A DNA stretch of 32,698 bases from Acidobacteriota bacterium. GTDB taxonomy: Bacteria; Acidobacteriota; Terriglobia; Acidiferrales; UBA7541. The number at the start of each line of letters is the position of its first letter. Positions within the stretch are counted from its first letter, which is position 1. Below, piece by piece: positions 9,080 through 15,984 of the stretch. The notes below the pieces were generated by a model that had not been told where the DNA came from, searched no databases, and was given only the letters and a program-made list of their open reading frames with translations. The position numbers were made by a program, and so were the translations under genes. Location of the stretch: NCBI GenBank assembly GCA_003224525.1, contig QHZB01000074.1, positions 1 through 32,698 of the forward strand, written 5' to 3'.

Positions 9080-10297
9080 ATGAGCATTCCGCCCCACGAC
9101 GCTCCCGGTCACCCCGCCATGAATCCTGAAGTCGATGAGTCACTCGCTCGTGCGCGCGCGAGCGGCTCTGTCGGCCGCGAAGCTGCCCTTCAGTTTGCGC
9201 AAGCCCCGTTGCCAAATCTGCTGGCCGCTGCTACGGAAATCCGCGCCGCCGGGAAGGGAAATGAAATCAGCTTCTCAAAAAAAGTATTCATCCCTCTCAC
9301 CACCCTTTGCCGCGACTATTGTAGCTACTGCACTTTTCGTAAGGACCCCGGCCAGCCTGGCGCTCACTTCATGACACCGAACGAAGTCCTCGCGCTTGCA
9401 GAACAAGGCCGCCAGGCCGGCTGCAAGGAAGCTCTCTTCAGCCTTGGCGATCAACCCGAACGGATCTTTCCCGAAGCCAGCGAATTCCTGAGCAAACAGG
9501 GTTTTACGCGCACGCTCGACTATCTTGCCGCCATGTGCGAACTCGTTCTGGAAAAAACCGGCTTGCTCCCGCACGCCAATCCCGGCGTCATGGACCGCGC
9601 CGCCCTGATGCATCTGAAAGAGTCGAACGCCAGTGTCGGCCTGATGCTCGAAAACGTCAGCCCGCGCCTGATGCGCGACGACTTGCCGCATGCCAAAGCC
9701 CCAGACAAGGTGCCCGCGCTGCGTCTCCGCACCATCGAAGAAGCGGGGAAGCTCTCCATCGCTTTCACCACTGGAATTTTGATTGGCATCGGCGAAACCA
9801 TGGAAGAACGCATCGACTCCCTCCTTGCGATTCGAACACTCCATGAAGAGTACGGTCACATCCAGGAAGTCATCATTCAGAATTTCCGCGCCAAGCCGGA
9901 AATTCCCATGGCCGCGCACGCGGAGCCGTCTCTTGAAGATATGCTGCGCACCATCGCTCTCGCCCGCCTGATCCTTGGCCCGCACATGAACGTCCAAGCT
10001 CCGCCAAACCTGAGCTACGGCGATTTCCCCCGTTTGCTGGAAGCGGGCATCAACGATTGGGGCGGCATTTCCCCCGTCACCAAAGATTTCATCAATCCCG
10101 AAGCGGCTTGGCCGCAGATCGCGCGGTTGCAAGCCGAGACCGAATCTCGCGGTTTCGTTTTGCGCGAACGCCTGGCGCTCTATCCGGAGTTTGTCCGCCG
10201 GGAAGAATTTCTTTCGCCTCGCGTCCGCGATCGGGTTGCACCCCTATCGGGCGCGGACGGATTTGCGCGGTGCACCGGGCTTGCGGCCCGCATCTGA
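9080..10297 (+). CDS. cofG: 7,8-didemethyl-8-hydroxy-5-deazariboflavin (FO) synthase subunit CofG
   Basis: A radical-SAM enzyme that, with CofH, makes the deazaflavin core FO of coenzyme F420. With the start at 9080 (405 residues) the [4Fe-4S] motif CxxxCxxC is Cys77, Cys81, Cys84 in LCRDYCSYCTF. It is preceded by the typical ISFSKKVFIPLT and followed by ALFSLGDQPE, LPHANPGVM, SVGLMLENVS and TTGILIGIGET. The C-terminal half has IIQNFRAKPEIPM and NDWGGISPVTKDFINPE, diagnostic of CofG rather than CofH. The frame is open upstream to 8942, but that part overlaps the pseudogene and has no homology; ATG 9119 is another possible start. The stop is 7 nt before cofD. No CofH partner lies in the window. 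Confidence 0.93.
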   Translation: MSIPPHDAPGHPAMNPEVDESLARARASGSVGREAALQFAQAPLPNLLAAATEIRAAGKGNEISFSKKVFIPLTTLCRDYCSYCTFRKDPGQPGAHFMTPNEVLALAEQGRQAGCKEALFSLGDQPERIFPEASEFLSKQGFTRTLDYLAAMCELVLEKTGLLPHANPGVMDRAALMHLKESNASVGLMLENVSPRLMRDDLPHAKAPDKVPALRLRTIEEAGKLSIAFTTGILIGIGETMEERIDSLLAIRTLHEEYGHIQEVIIQNFRAKPEIPMAAHAEPSLEDMLRTIALARLILGPHMNVQAPPNLSYGDFPRLLEAGINDWGGISPVTKDFINPEAAWPQIARLQAETESRGFVLRERLALYPEFVRREEFLSPRVRDRVAPLSGADGFARCTGLAARI

Positions 10298-10304
10298 CTC
10301 TTCT

Positions 10305-11261
10305 ATGCCTCCAGCCAAAAAACTCAAAATCACCGCTCTCGCCGGTGGCGTAGGCGCTTCAAAACTGCTCCTCGGTCTCTATGAAGTGATGGACCCAGGC
10401 TTGTTGACCATCATCGTCAACACCGGCGACGACATCGCTCTCCACGGCTTGAAGATTTCGCCGGACCTCGACATCGTGACGTATACCCTGGCGGGAGTCG
10501 TCGATTCCGCAAAAGGCTGGGGCATTCGCGGGGAAACTTTTCATGCCCTGAAACGCCTCGCCGGCTACGGGCGCGCCAACTGGTTCAACCTGGGCGACCG
10601 CGACCTCGCCACGCACATCCATCGCACCGGCATGCTCGCCGAGGGAAAGACGTTGTCCCAGGCCGCGGATTCGATTCGAACGGCCCTGCGCGTGAAATCC
10701 CGGATCCTCCCGATGTCCGATGACCCCATCCCGACGATGATCGATTCGAACGAGGGCTCGCTGCATTTTCAGGAATACCTGGTGAAGCGCCGCACCGAGC
10801 CTGTCGTCCGCGGCATCCGTTTTGCCGGTGCGGAATCCGCGCGGCCTGCCCCGGGCGTCCTCGAAGCCATTCGCGATGCCGACCGCGTCATCATCTGCCC
10901 CAGCAATCCGCTGATCAGCATCGGCCCGATTCTTGCCGTGCCGGGAATTCGTGAGCAGTTACGAACTCACAAAGAAAAAGTGTTCGCCGTGTGTCCCATC
11001 GTCGGAGGGAAATCGCTCAAGGGCCCCTCTGACAAAATGCTAGTCCAGCTCGGCCTCAAGCCGGCAGCCCTGGGCGTCGCCAAACTCTACGCCGATTTCA
11101 CCAGCATCTTCGTGATCGATCCCGCGGACAAATCGCAATCCGCCGCTATCTCCGCGCTCGGCATGAAAGTTGTTATTCTTCCGACGGTAATGAAAACGCG
11201 TGCGCAGAAACGCAAACTCGCCCGCGCTCTCCTGTCTTTATCTCCCTCTTCGGCGTTGTAG
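10305..11261 (+). CDS. cofD: phospholactate/phosphoenolpyruvate:FO transferase CofD (FbiA)
   Basis: CofD joins the activated phospho-acid-guanosine intermediate to FO, giving F420-0 or dehydro-F420-0. The 318-residue product is the usual family length. It shows ALAGGVGASKLLLGLYEV (11-28, the nucleotide/FO-binding loop, with ASK where many homologues have GAK), VNTGDDIALHGLKISPDLD (38-56), WFNLGDRDLATHIHR (93-107), CPSNPLISIGPILAVPGIR, and KGPSDKML. It starts 7 nt after the cofG stop, so the two form an operon. The frame is open upstream into cofG, but the family match begins at the ATG used here. The natural phospho-acid donor cannot be read from the sequence; the partner guanylyltransferase CofC/FbiD is not in the window. 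Confidence 0.93.
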   Translation: MPPAKKLKITALAGGVGASKLLLGLYEVMDPGLLTIIVNTGDDIALHGLKISPDLDIVTYTLAGVVDSAKGWGIRGETFHALKRLAGYGRANWFNLGDRDLATHIHRTGMLAEGKTLSQAADSIRTALRVKSRILPMSDDPIPTMIDSNEGSLHFQEYLVKRRTEPVVRGIRFAGAESARPAPGVLEAIRDADRVIICPSNPLISIGPILAVPGIREQLRTHKEKVFAVCPIVGGKSLKGPSDKMLVQLGLKPAALGVAKLYADFTSIFVIDPADKSQSAAISALGMKVVILPTVMKTRAQKRKLARALLSLSPSSAL

Positions 11262-11386
11262 GGGCGAACTTCAGTGCTCTCTGTTTTCTCTCCGTTCGCA
11301 GCTCAGCCGACCAGCAGGTAGCGTGTCAAATTCCCGTTACCGTGTTATTCAGGCATGAAATCAGTCGGCGCAACAAAATTCTTAAA

Positions 11387-12091
11387 TCATTCGTGAACGC
11401 CAACCGTTGTCTGTCCCGGCAGCGTCGTATGAATCCAAGCTTCCGCCGCGATGAGGTGCAGCACAAAGCCGATCCAGAATCCGATGCCGAAGAATTCATA
11501 CGGCGTCAAGCCTGAAAAACGGCTCGTAGCAAAGAACATTCCAATGATGGGGCGGATGGTGGCCACGGCAAGCCCCACCGAGTAGGAACGAATCATCCAC
11601 TCGCGGTGCAGTGCGATTTCACGCCGCCGGATATGCCAAAACGCCTTGCACAGCGCGAATAGAAAGAATATGGCGAACAGTGTCGTCGCCGCCGCCTGAT
11701 TTATTCCGCCGATAGCGGGCATGCCAAAGCTCATCACCAGCGCCGAAATTCCGATGACCAGGCCGCAAATCACAAAAATGCGGCCACTCCAGCGGTGCCA
11801 TCGGAGGTGGCGCGCCCGAATGGTTGAACTAAACTGCAATGGACCCAGCATCATGAAAAGCAAGCCAGGCGCAATATGAACAAGAGTCAGGATCGGATAG
11901 TGCGCGAACAAATCATCCAGCGCAGCAAACCGTGCAGCCACGGGATTGCATGTGGCCGCGGGTGGATGATAGCCTCTGACCACAATAGGCAGCAGATGCA
12001 CCATCCTCCGCACTGCGACGGCAACTCCAATAAACGCCAGAAAAATGACCACGCTCCATAGCGTTCGCCGGAGACGAATACCAGGCTTCAT
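11387..12091 (-). CDS. DUF2306 integral membrane protein
   Basis: A 234-residue multi-pass membrane protein with about six or seven hydrophobic segments, beginning with LWSVVIFLAFIGVAVAV at about 11-27. The family signature is clear: LVHIAPGLLFMMLGPLQF, then RARHLRWHRWSGRIFV, and the later HREWMIRSYSVGLAVATIRPI. The conserved histidines and arginines in the loops are typical of DUF2306, whose function is not established; haem or quinone binding is only a guess. It lies on the strand opposite to cofD and in the same direction as the downstream-lying selenoprotein gene, about 116 nt after that gene's stop. Confidence 0.82.
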   Translation of the reverse strand: MKPGIRLRRTLWSVVIFLAFIGVAVAVRRMVHLLPIVVRGYHPPAATCNPVAARFAALDDLFAHYPILTLVHIAPGLLFMMLGPLQFSSTIRARHLRWHRWSGRIFVICGLVIGISALVMSFGMPAIGGINQAAATTLFAIFFLFALCKAFWHIRRREIALHREWMIRSYSVGLAVATIRPIIGMFFATSRFSGLTPYEFFGIGFWIGFVLHLIAAEAWIHTTLPGQTTVGVHE

Positions 12092-12176
12092 ACCACGTAC
12101 TACGTTTAATTCATCAGATCTCTTTCAGGACGGAGATAGCGCCACCGGCCAGATCAGCGGGGTTGGAGGGCTTCCG

Positions 12177-12204
12177 GGCGGTTGGACGTGTGGTTTGAAC
12201 CGCC
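12177..12204 (-). terminator. possible hairpin after the selenoprotein gene
   Basis: GGCGGTT (12177-12183) and AACCGCC (12198-12204) form a perfect 7-bp stem with a 14-nt loop, beginning 3 nt past the stop codon. No T-tract follows on either strand, so termination activity is doubtful. Confidence 0.3.
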
Positions 12205-12207
12205 TCC

Positions 12208-13569
12208 TTATTTGTGTCGGATGTTCACGGGGGCTCGGGTCCGATCCAGTGGGAACACCTGCAGTTCCCATTTCGCCGGGACGGACGTTGGCAGGTAGCA
12301 GATGGTTTTGTCGCAAGCCTGATACTCAAGCTTTCCCGTAATGATGAAGAGTTTCCCGTCTTTCCCCAGCGAGCCCCAGAACTCTGACCCGGAGTTCACC
12401 TTCACATCCTGGCTGATGCGGAACGTCCCTTCGAGAACGGGTACCTTCTCCTTGATCGCGGGCAAATAGAGAATTTTAGACGCTGGGTAAACCGCCGGTT
12501 TGAACTCCAACTGCGCGACAGGTTCAATCAGGAGCTGAATGGGCTTATAACCCTGGGTGCCGGGCGCATACACATGCACATCGGGGGGCAACCGCACTTC
12601 GGCAGCGAGGGTGACGCGAGTACCGGGTACGCCGATGGGATCGGATTGTTCGAGTGCCAGTTGAAGATGCGGAGCTTCGACCGTTTCCGTTACTTCTTGG
12701 CCCAATTCCGGGAAAAGCTTGGAAATAATGCTATTTCCGGTAAGCCGTTCCCGGTATTTTGCTTCGAAGAACTTTTCTCGAATGATGCCGTTGGGATCAA
12801 TGAAAAAATATCCGGGGCGAGCAAAGCCCTTCTGCATCCCGGTAGCTTCCTGATTGAGGACTCCATAAGCCTGGATGGTCTTCGAGTCAGGGTCCGCGAG
12901 CATCGGATATGCGATCTTGTGCCGGTCGGCAAAATATTTCAGGATTTCTTCCGTGTCATAGCTGATGGCCGCCAGCTTGACCCCTTGCTTTTCGAATCGC
13001 GGGATGGCGCTTTGCAGCTGGACCAGCTGCCCTTTGCAGAACGGTCACCAGTCCGCCGAACGGAAAAAGAGAAGAACGGTGCCGTTCGTTCCTTTCAAGG
13101 TATCGAGAGTTTGCACCCGGCCAGACTGGTCGTGAACTGAAAAAGCAGGCGCCTTTTGACCGACGGCGAGTCCAATCGACATCAACTCGATGGAAGCCAT
13201 CCGAATTGTACTGTCATCGAGTGTCCCCCGGACGGTCACCGCGTCTCCCAAGTGAGCGGCTACCTTTTCCTGTGGCTCAAGGCCGTACATCATCCTGTTC
13301 GTATCGTCATACAGCGCCAGCTTCGCGCCCGGCACGTTCTTGGTGCACTCGGGAGATTCGGCAAACGCTTCGTCTGCGTTGCAGCTGCTGAACACCAGGA
13401 TTCCGGACCACGATCCGGACTTTGTTGCGGAGTTTATTGAATTGTTCTGCCCAGCTACTGCGAGAGGGGCTATTGAAAAAAGCGCTGCCAGACAGAGGAA
13501 GAAGCGTTTCGCCGTAGAATCAGTTCCGACCGAGAACACCGCACAGTCTCGTCGCACAACGCCTGCCAA
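12208..13569 (-). CDS. predicted selenoprotein: peroxiredoxin-like domain fused to DsbD-alpha-like domain
   Basis: One minus-strand frame of 453 codons is interrupted only by TGA at 13045-13047, in FFRSADW-TGA-PFCKGQLVQLQ. Related AhpC/TSA-type proteins have Cys there, so it reads as Sec175 in a UxxC motif with Cys178. A SECIS-like hairpin follows. Layout: export signal (about 15-40, FFLCLAALFSIAPLAVA); a small beta domain (about 45-120); a thioredoxin-fold peroxiredoxin domain (about 125-270: VGQKAPAFSVHDQSGRVQTL, UPFC, AAISYDTEEILKYFADRH, YPMLADPDSKTIQAYGV); and a DsbD-alpha-like domain (about 290-445) with YQACDKTICYLP supplying Cys419 and Cys424. The start is uncertain: TTG 13569, or GTG 13557, which has GGCAGG 4 nt upstream. 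It follows npdG by about 10 nt, so the two are probably cotranscribed. A disabled Cys gene is the alternative. Ordinary gene callers would split it. Confidence 0.82.
13014..13030 (-). promoter_or_regulatory. bacterial SECIS-like hairpin after the in-frame UGA
   Basis: On the coding (minus) strand GCAGCTG-GTC-CAGCTGC is a perfect 7-bp stem with a GUC loop; opening the top pair gives a GGUCC loop. The stem begins 15 nt after the UGA, and the loop G is the 22nd nt. Known bacterial SECIS elements place a small G/GU-containing apical loop roughly 16-37 nt after the UGA, and the E. coli fdhF element has GGUC in its loop. The hairpin lies inside coding sequence (G-Q-L-V-Q-L-Q), as in other bacterial selenoprotein genes. 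Confidence 0.75.
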
Positions 13570-13579
13570 TGAAGAAGTG

Positions 13580-14257
13580 TCACTTCAAGGGAAGTCCGGT
13601 AAACCGAATCCCTGCCCCGTGAACTTTGTAGCGCATATTCAATCCAATCAACAACGCCGTCAGCGACTCCACAATGCGCGCATTCTCCAATGTTCCTCCA
13701 TTCAATGGCCGCGCTCCCGGAATCTTGCTGACCAATTCGAATGTCACCTGCTTGGCTTTCTCATCGTCGCTGCATACCAAAACGTCGCAATCCACTGGTG
13801 CATCTCCGGCAAGCAATTCCGCTCCAAGATTCTGCAACGCGGCTGCCAGGCTCACGCTTGCAGGCAGCAGTTCCCTCGTCTGTTCGGCCGCCGAGCCTTG
13901 CCAGACGCCGAGCAGGCGCGTTGTTGCTCCGCCGATCGTCGCGGCCAGTGGCACTGTGGTATCGATCACCATCGTGCCCGGTTTCCAAACACTCTTCAGT
14001 TGTTTGAGCAGCGCCACCACGCCGGAGAAGGGAACAGTCAACACCGCGACATGGCACGCAGCCGCGGCAGAAGGATTGTCCAGGCCTTCGACCTGCGCGG
14101 CGCCGCCAATACGCTCGCGTAGCAGTCTTGCGGTTTCTTGCGCGCGAGCCGCCTCGCGCGATCCGATCAGGACGTGTTCCCCAGCCTTCGCCATTCGAAA
14201 CGCAAGCCCGGAACCTTCGGCTCCCGTTCCGCCCAGAATCGCGATCTTTCGCGCCAT
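13580..14257 (-). CDS. npdG: F420:NADP+ oxidoreductase (NADPH-dependent F420 reductase)
   Basis: This enzyme moves hydride between F420H2 and NADP+ in the cytoplasm, supplying or draining reduced F420. The 225-residue protein opens with the Rossmann dinucleotide site KIAILGGTGAEGSGLAFRMA (4-23) and VLIGSRE (29-35), whose SR is typical of NADP(H) binding. The middle has AVLTVPFSGV and DTTVPL. The C-terminal third carries the family signature ENARIVESLTALLIGLNMRY followed by GIRFTGLP. It is divergent from the flavin reductase and lies directly upstream of the selenoprotein gene on the same strand. With cofE, cofG and cofD within 8 kb, an F420 role is well supported; an F420-independent oxidoreductase of the same fold is the main alternative. 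Confidence 0.88.
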   Translation of the reverse strand: MARKIAILGGTGAEGSGLAFRMAKAGEHVLIGSREAARAQETARLLRERIGGAAQVEGLDNPSAAAACHVAVLTVPFSGVVALLKQLKSVWKPGTMVIDTTVPLAATIGGATTRLLGVWQGSAAEQTRELLPASVSLAAALQNLGAELLAGDAPVDCDVLVCSDDEKAKQVTFELVSKIPGARPLNGGTLENARIVESLTALLIGLNMRYKVHGAGIRFTGLPLK

Positions 14258-14352
14258 GATGGTTCGCTCCGTTTCGCATTGCGCCGGTCATTCGAATCGC
14301 CGCCACGGCAAATTCGATTCGAATCCGCCGCTTCGCTTTTCCCGCACCCAGT
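14258..14352. promoter_or_regulatory. divergent promoter region with two ATTCGAAT palindromes
   Basis: This 95-bp gap separates npdG (minus) from the flavin reductase gene (plus), so both promoters should lie here. ATTCGAAT occurs at 14290-14297 and 14317-14324, 27 bp apart, each followed by a CGCCGCC/CCGCCGC-like run. The motif also occurs at 14400 inside the next gene and TTCGAA is common in the window, so operator function is weakly supported. Confidence 0.35.
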
Positions 14353-14880
14353 ATGGTATCTTCAAAAACTTCCAAGATGCTAACGCCACATCTCACGGCA
14401 TTCGAATTCCGTCAAGCACTCGGTCATTTCACCACTGGCGTGACCGTGGTTACCGTCGAGCGCGAGCCCGGCAAGATCCACGGCATGACCGCCAACTCGT
14501 TCACCTCGGTTTCGCTCGATCCCATGCTGATTCTCGTTTGTGTCGACCACCGCGCGAAGATGCTTCCCTTGCTGGAGAAGAAAAAACGCTTTGGCATCAG
14601 CGTTCTCAGAGCAGGGCAGGAGGCTATTTCCGAGTATTTCGCCAAAAGCGAGCAGAGTGCGGAAGCGGAGGAGCGATTGTCGATTCGATATCGATGGACC
14701 CCGGGGGGCATCCCGGTCCTCGAGAATACGCTACTCCAGTTGAGCTGCCAGGTGACCGCGTCGCATATTGCCGGCGACCACAGCATCTTTGTCGGGGAAG
14801 TGGAGGAAGCTGAAATGCACGAGGGCGAGCCGCTGCTTTATTTCCGCGGAGAGTACCTGCGCATCGCGCGCCACTCCTAG
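14353..14880 (+). CDS. flavin reductase-like FMN-binding split-barrel protein
   Basis: The 175-residue protein matches the flavin_reduct (DIM6/NTAB, HpaC-like) family, which reduces free FMN/FAD with NAD(P)H or binds FMN in small oxidoreductases. Visible motifs are EFRQALGHFTTGVTVVTVE (about 18-36), the FMN-contacting HGMTANSFTSVSLDPMLILV (43-62), KRFGISVLRAGQE (78-90), and the final GEPLLYFRGEYLRI (157-170). MLTPHLT at 14377 is an alternative start. The F420 reductase gene runs divergently next to it. F420-binding split-barrel proteins share this fold, so a deazaflavin role is possible, but the motifs fit the ordinary flavin reductase branch better. Confidence 0.88.
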   Translation: MVSSKTSKMLTPHLTAFEFRQALGHFTTGVTVVTVEREPGKIHGMTANSFTSVSLDPMLILVCVDHRAKMLPLLEKKKRFGISVLRAGQEAISEYFAKSEQSAEAEERLSIRYRWTPGGIPVLENTLLQLSCQVTASHIAGDHSIFVGEVEEAEMHEGEPLLYFRGEYLRIARHS

Positions 14881-14901
14881 AGAATTATTTTTTGCGGAGA
14901 G

Positions 14902-14928
14902 TTCGCTTTCACAGCGAAACGTTTTTTT
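14902..14928 (+). terminator. rho-independent terminator of the flavin reductase gene
   Basis: TTCGCT-ttcac-AGCGAA forms a perfect 6-bp stem (an outer G-C pair is possible with a bulged A) followed by seven Ts at 14922-14928. It lies 21 nt after the stop. The opposite strand has no T-tract, so it serves the plus-strand gene. Confidence 0.8.
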
Positions 14929-14940
14929 GTGAAGAGTTTG

Positions 14941-15963
14941 CTACCGTTCGGAATTGCCGGAAGGCCGCGGTGACTCGGCCGAATCGCCCATCTCTTTGCG
15001 ATGGCTTTTCACTTCGCGCAGCGCGTAGATCGGCTTATTCTGCGATTCGTAGTAGGTGCGCGCAATGATCTCGCCGAGCAAGCCCATGGAGAAGAACTGC
15101 ACGCCGCTGATGAACAGCGCCACCGACAGCATCATTAGCGGCCCGTGTTCCGCCATGATGGCCTTGTGCAGATAAAATTTGTCGTAGGCCAGGAAGCACG
15201 CGAGCAGGGAACCCAGCCCCGCCCCGGCCACGCCCAGCAACCCGAAAAACTGGAGCGGTCGCGTCGAATAGTCCAATAAAAACTTGACGATTATTAAATC
15301 CAGGAACACGCGGATGGTGCGCCCGATCCCGTAATGGGACCTTCCGCTCTTTCGCGCGAGGTTTTCGATGGGCACTTCCGCGATTCTCGCGCCCGTCGAA
15401 CTTGCCAGCGCCGGAATGAACCGGTGCAGCTCGCCGTAAAGCTGAATTTCCTGAATGATCTCGCGGCGGTAGGCCTTGAACGTGGTTCCAAAATCGTGCA
15501 GCTCGATTCCCGAAAGCTTTGCCATCATCCAGTTGGCGGCGCGGCTGGGAAGCTGCCGCATCAACCAGTGATCCCGCCGGTTGTGGCGCCAGCCACTCAC
15601 CAGGTCGAAGCCTTCTTCTATTTTTTCCAGAAAGCGGGGAATCTCTCCGGGGTCGTGCTGCAGATCGCCGTCCATGGAGATGATGACTTCGCCCCGCGCG
15701 AAATCAAAACCTGCCTTCAACGCCGGAGTCTGCCCGAAATTCCGCCGCAGCCGCACCAGGTTCACGCGCCCGTCGTGCTCATAAATTTCAGCGAGCACCT
15801 TGAACGAGTCATCCTTGCTGCCGTCATCCACAAACACCAATTCGTAAGGCTCGCCGATCCCGTCCATCACCTCCGTAAGCTTCATGTACAGGGGTGGGAT
15901 GTTTTCCTGTTCGTTGTAGAACGGAACGACGATGGAATACTGGATGGGCGAATCGCTTGCCAT
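14941..15963 (-). CDS. polyprenyl-phosphate glycosyltransferase, GT2 (DPM1/ArnC/GtrB type)
   Basis: It is predicted to transfer a sugar from a nucleotide donor to undecaprenyl phosphate at the inner face of the cytoplasmic membrane. The 340-residue protein starts with the GT2 fold: YSIVVPFYNEQENI (9-22), LVFVDDGSKDDS (42-53), the RNFGQTPALKAG stretch, and the metal-binding DGDLQHDP (98-105). HDFGTTFKAYRRE and KSGRSHYG are typical of the DPM1/GtrB branch. Two membrane helices follow, around FFGLLGVAGAGLGSLLACFL and LMMLSVALFISGVQFF. It starts 21 nt after the YdjC-family gene on the same strand. The sugar cannot be assigned from sequence. Confidence 0.9.
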   Translation of the reverse strand: MASDSPIQYSIVVPFYNEQENIPPLYMKLTEVMDGIGEPYELVFVDDGSKDDSFKVLAEIYEHDGRVNLVRLRRNFGQTPALKAGFDFARGEVIISMDGDLQHDPGEIPRFLEKIEEGFDLVSGWRHNRRDHWLMRQLPSRAANWMMAKLSGIELHDFGTTFKAYRREIIQEIQLYGELHRFIPALASSTGARIAEVPIENLARKSGRSHYGIGRTIRVFLDLIIVKFLLDYSTRPLQFFGLLGVAGAGLGSLLACFLAYDKFYLHKAIMAEHGPLMMLSVALFISGVQFFSMGLLGEIIARTYYESQNKPIYALREVKSHRKEMGDSAESPRPSGNSER

Positions 15964-15984
15964 TCTTTCTCGCGACGTCCTTTT

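Noticed and set aside
12208-12903. Stand-alone 231-residue protein starting at 12903
   Set aside because: It starts in the middle of the peroxiredoxin fold; the frame continues upstream without another stop to the Sec TGA, so it is the C-terminal part of one selenoprotein.
13340-14122. 260-codon plus-strand open frame
   Set aside because: It overlaps antisense to npdG and the selenoprotein gene and shows no recognisable domain.
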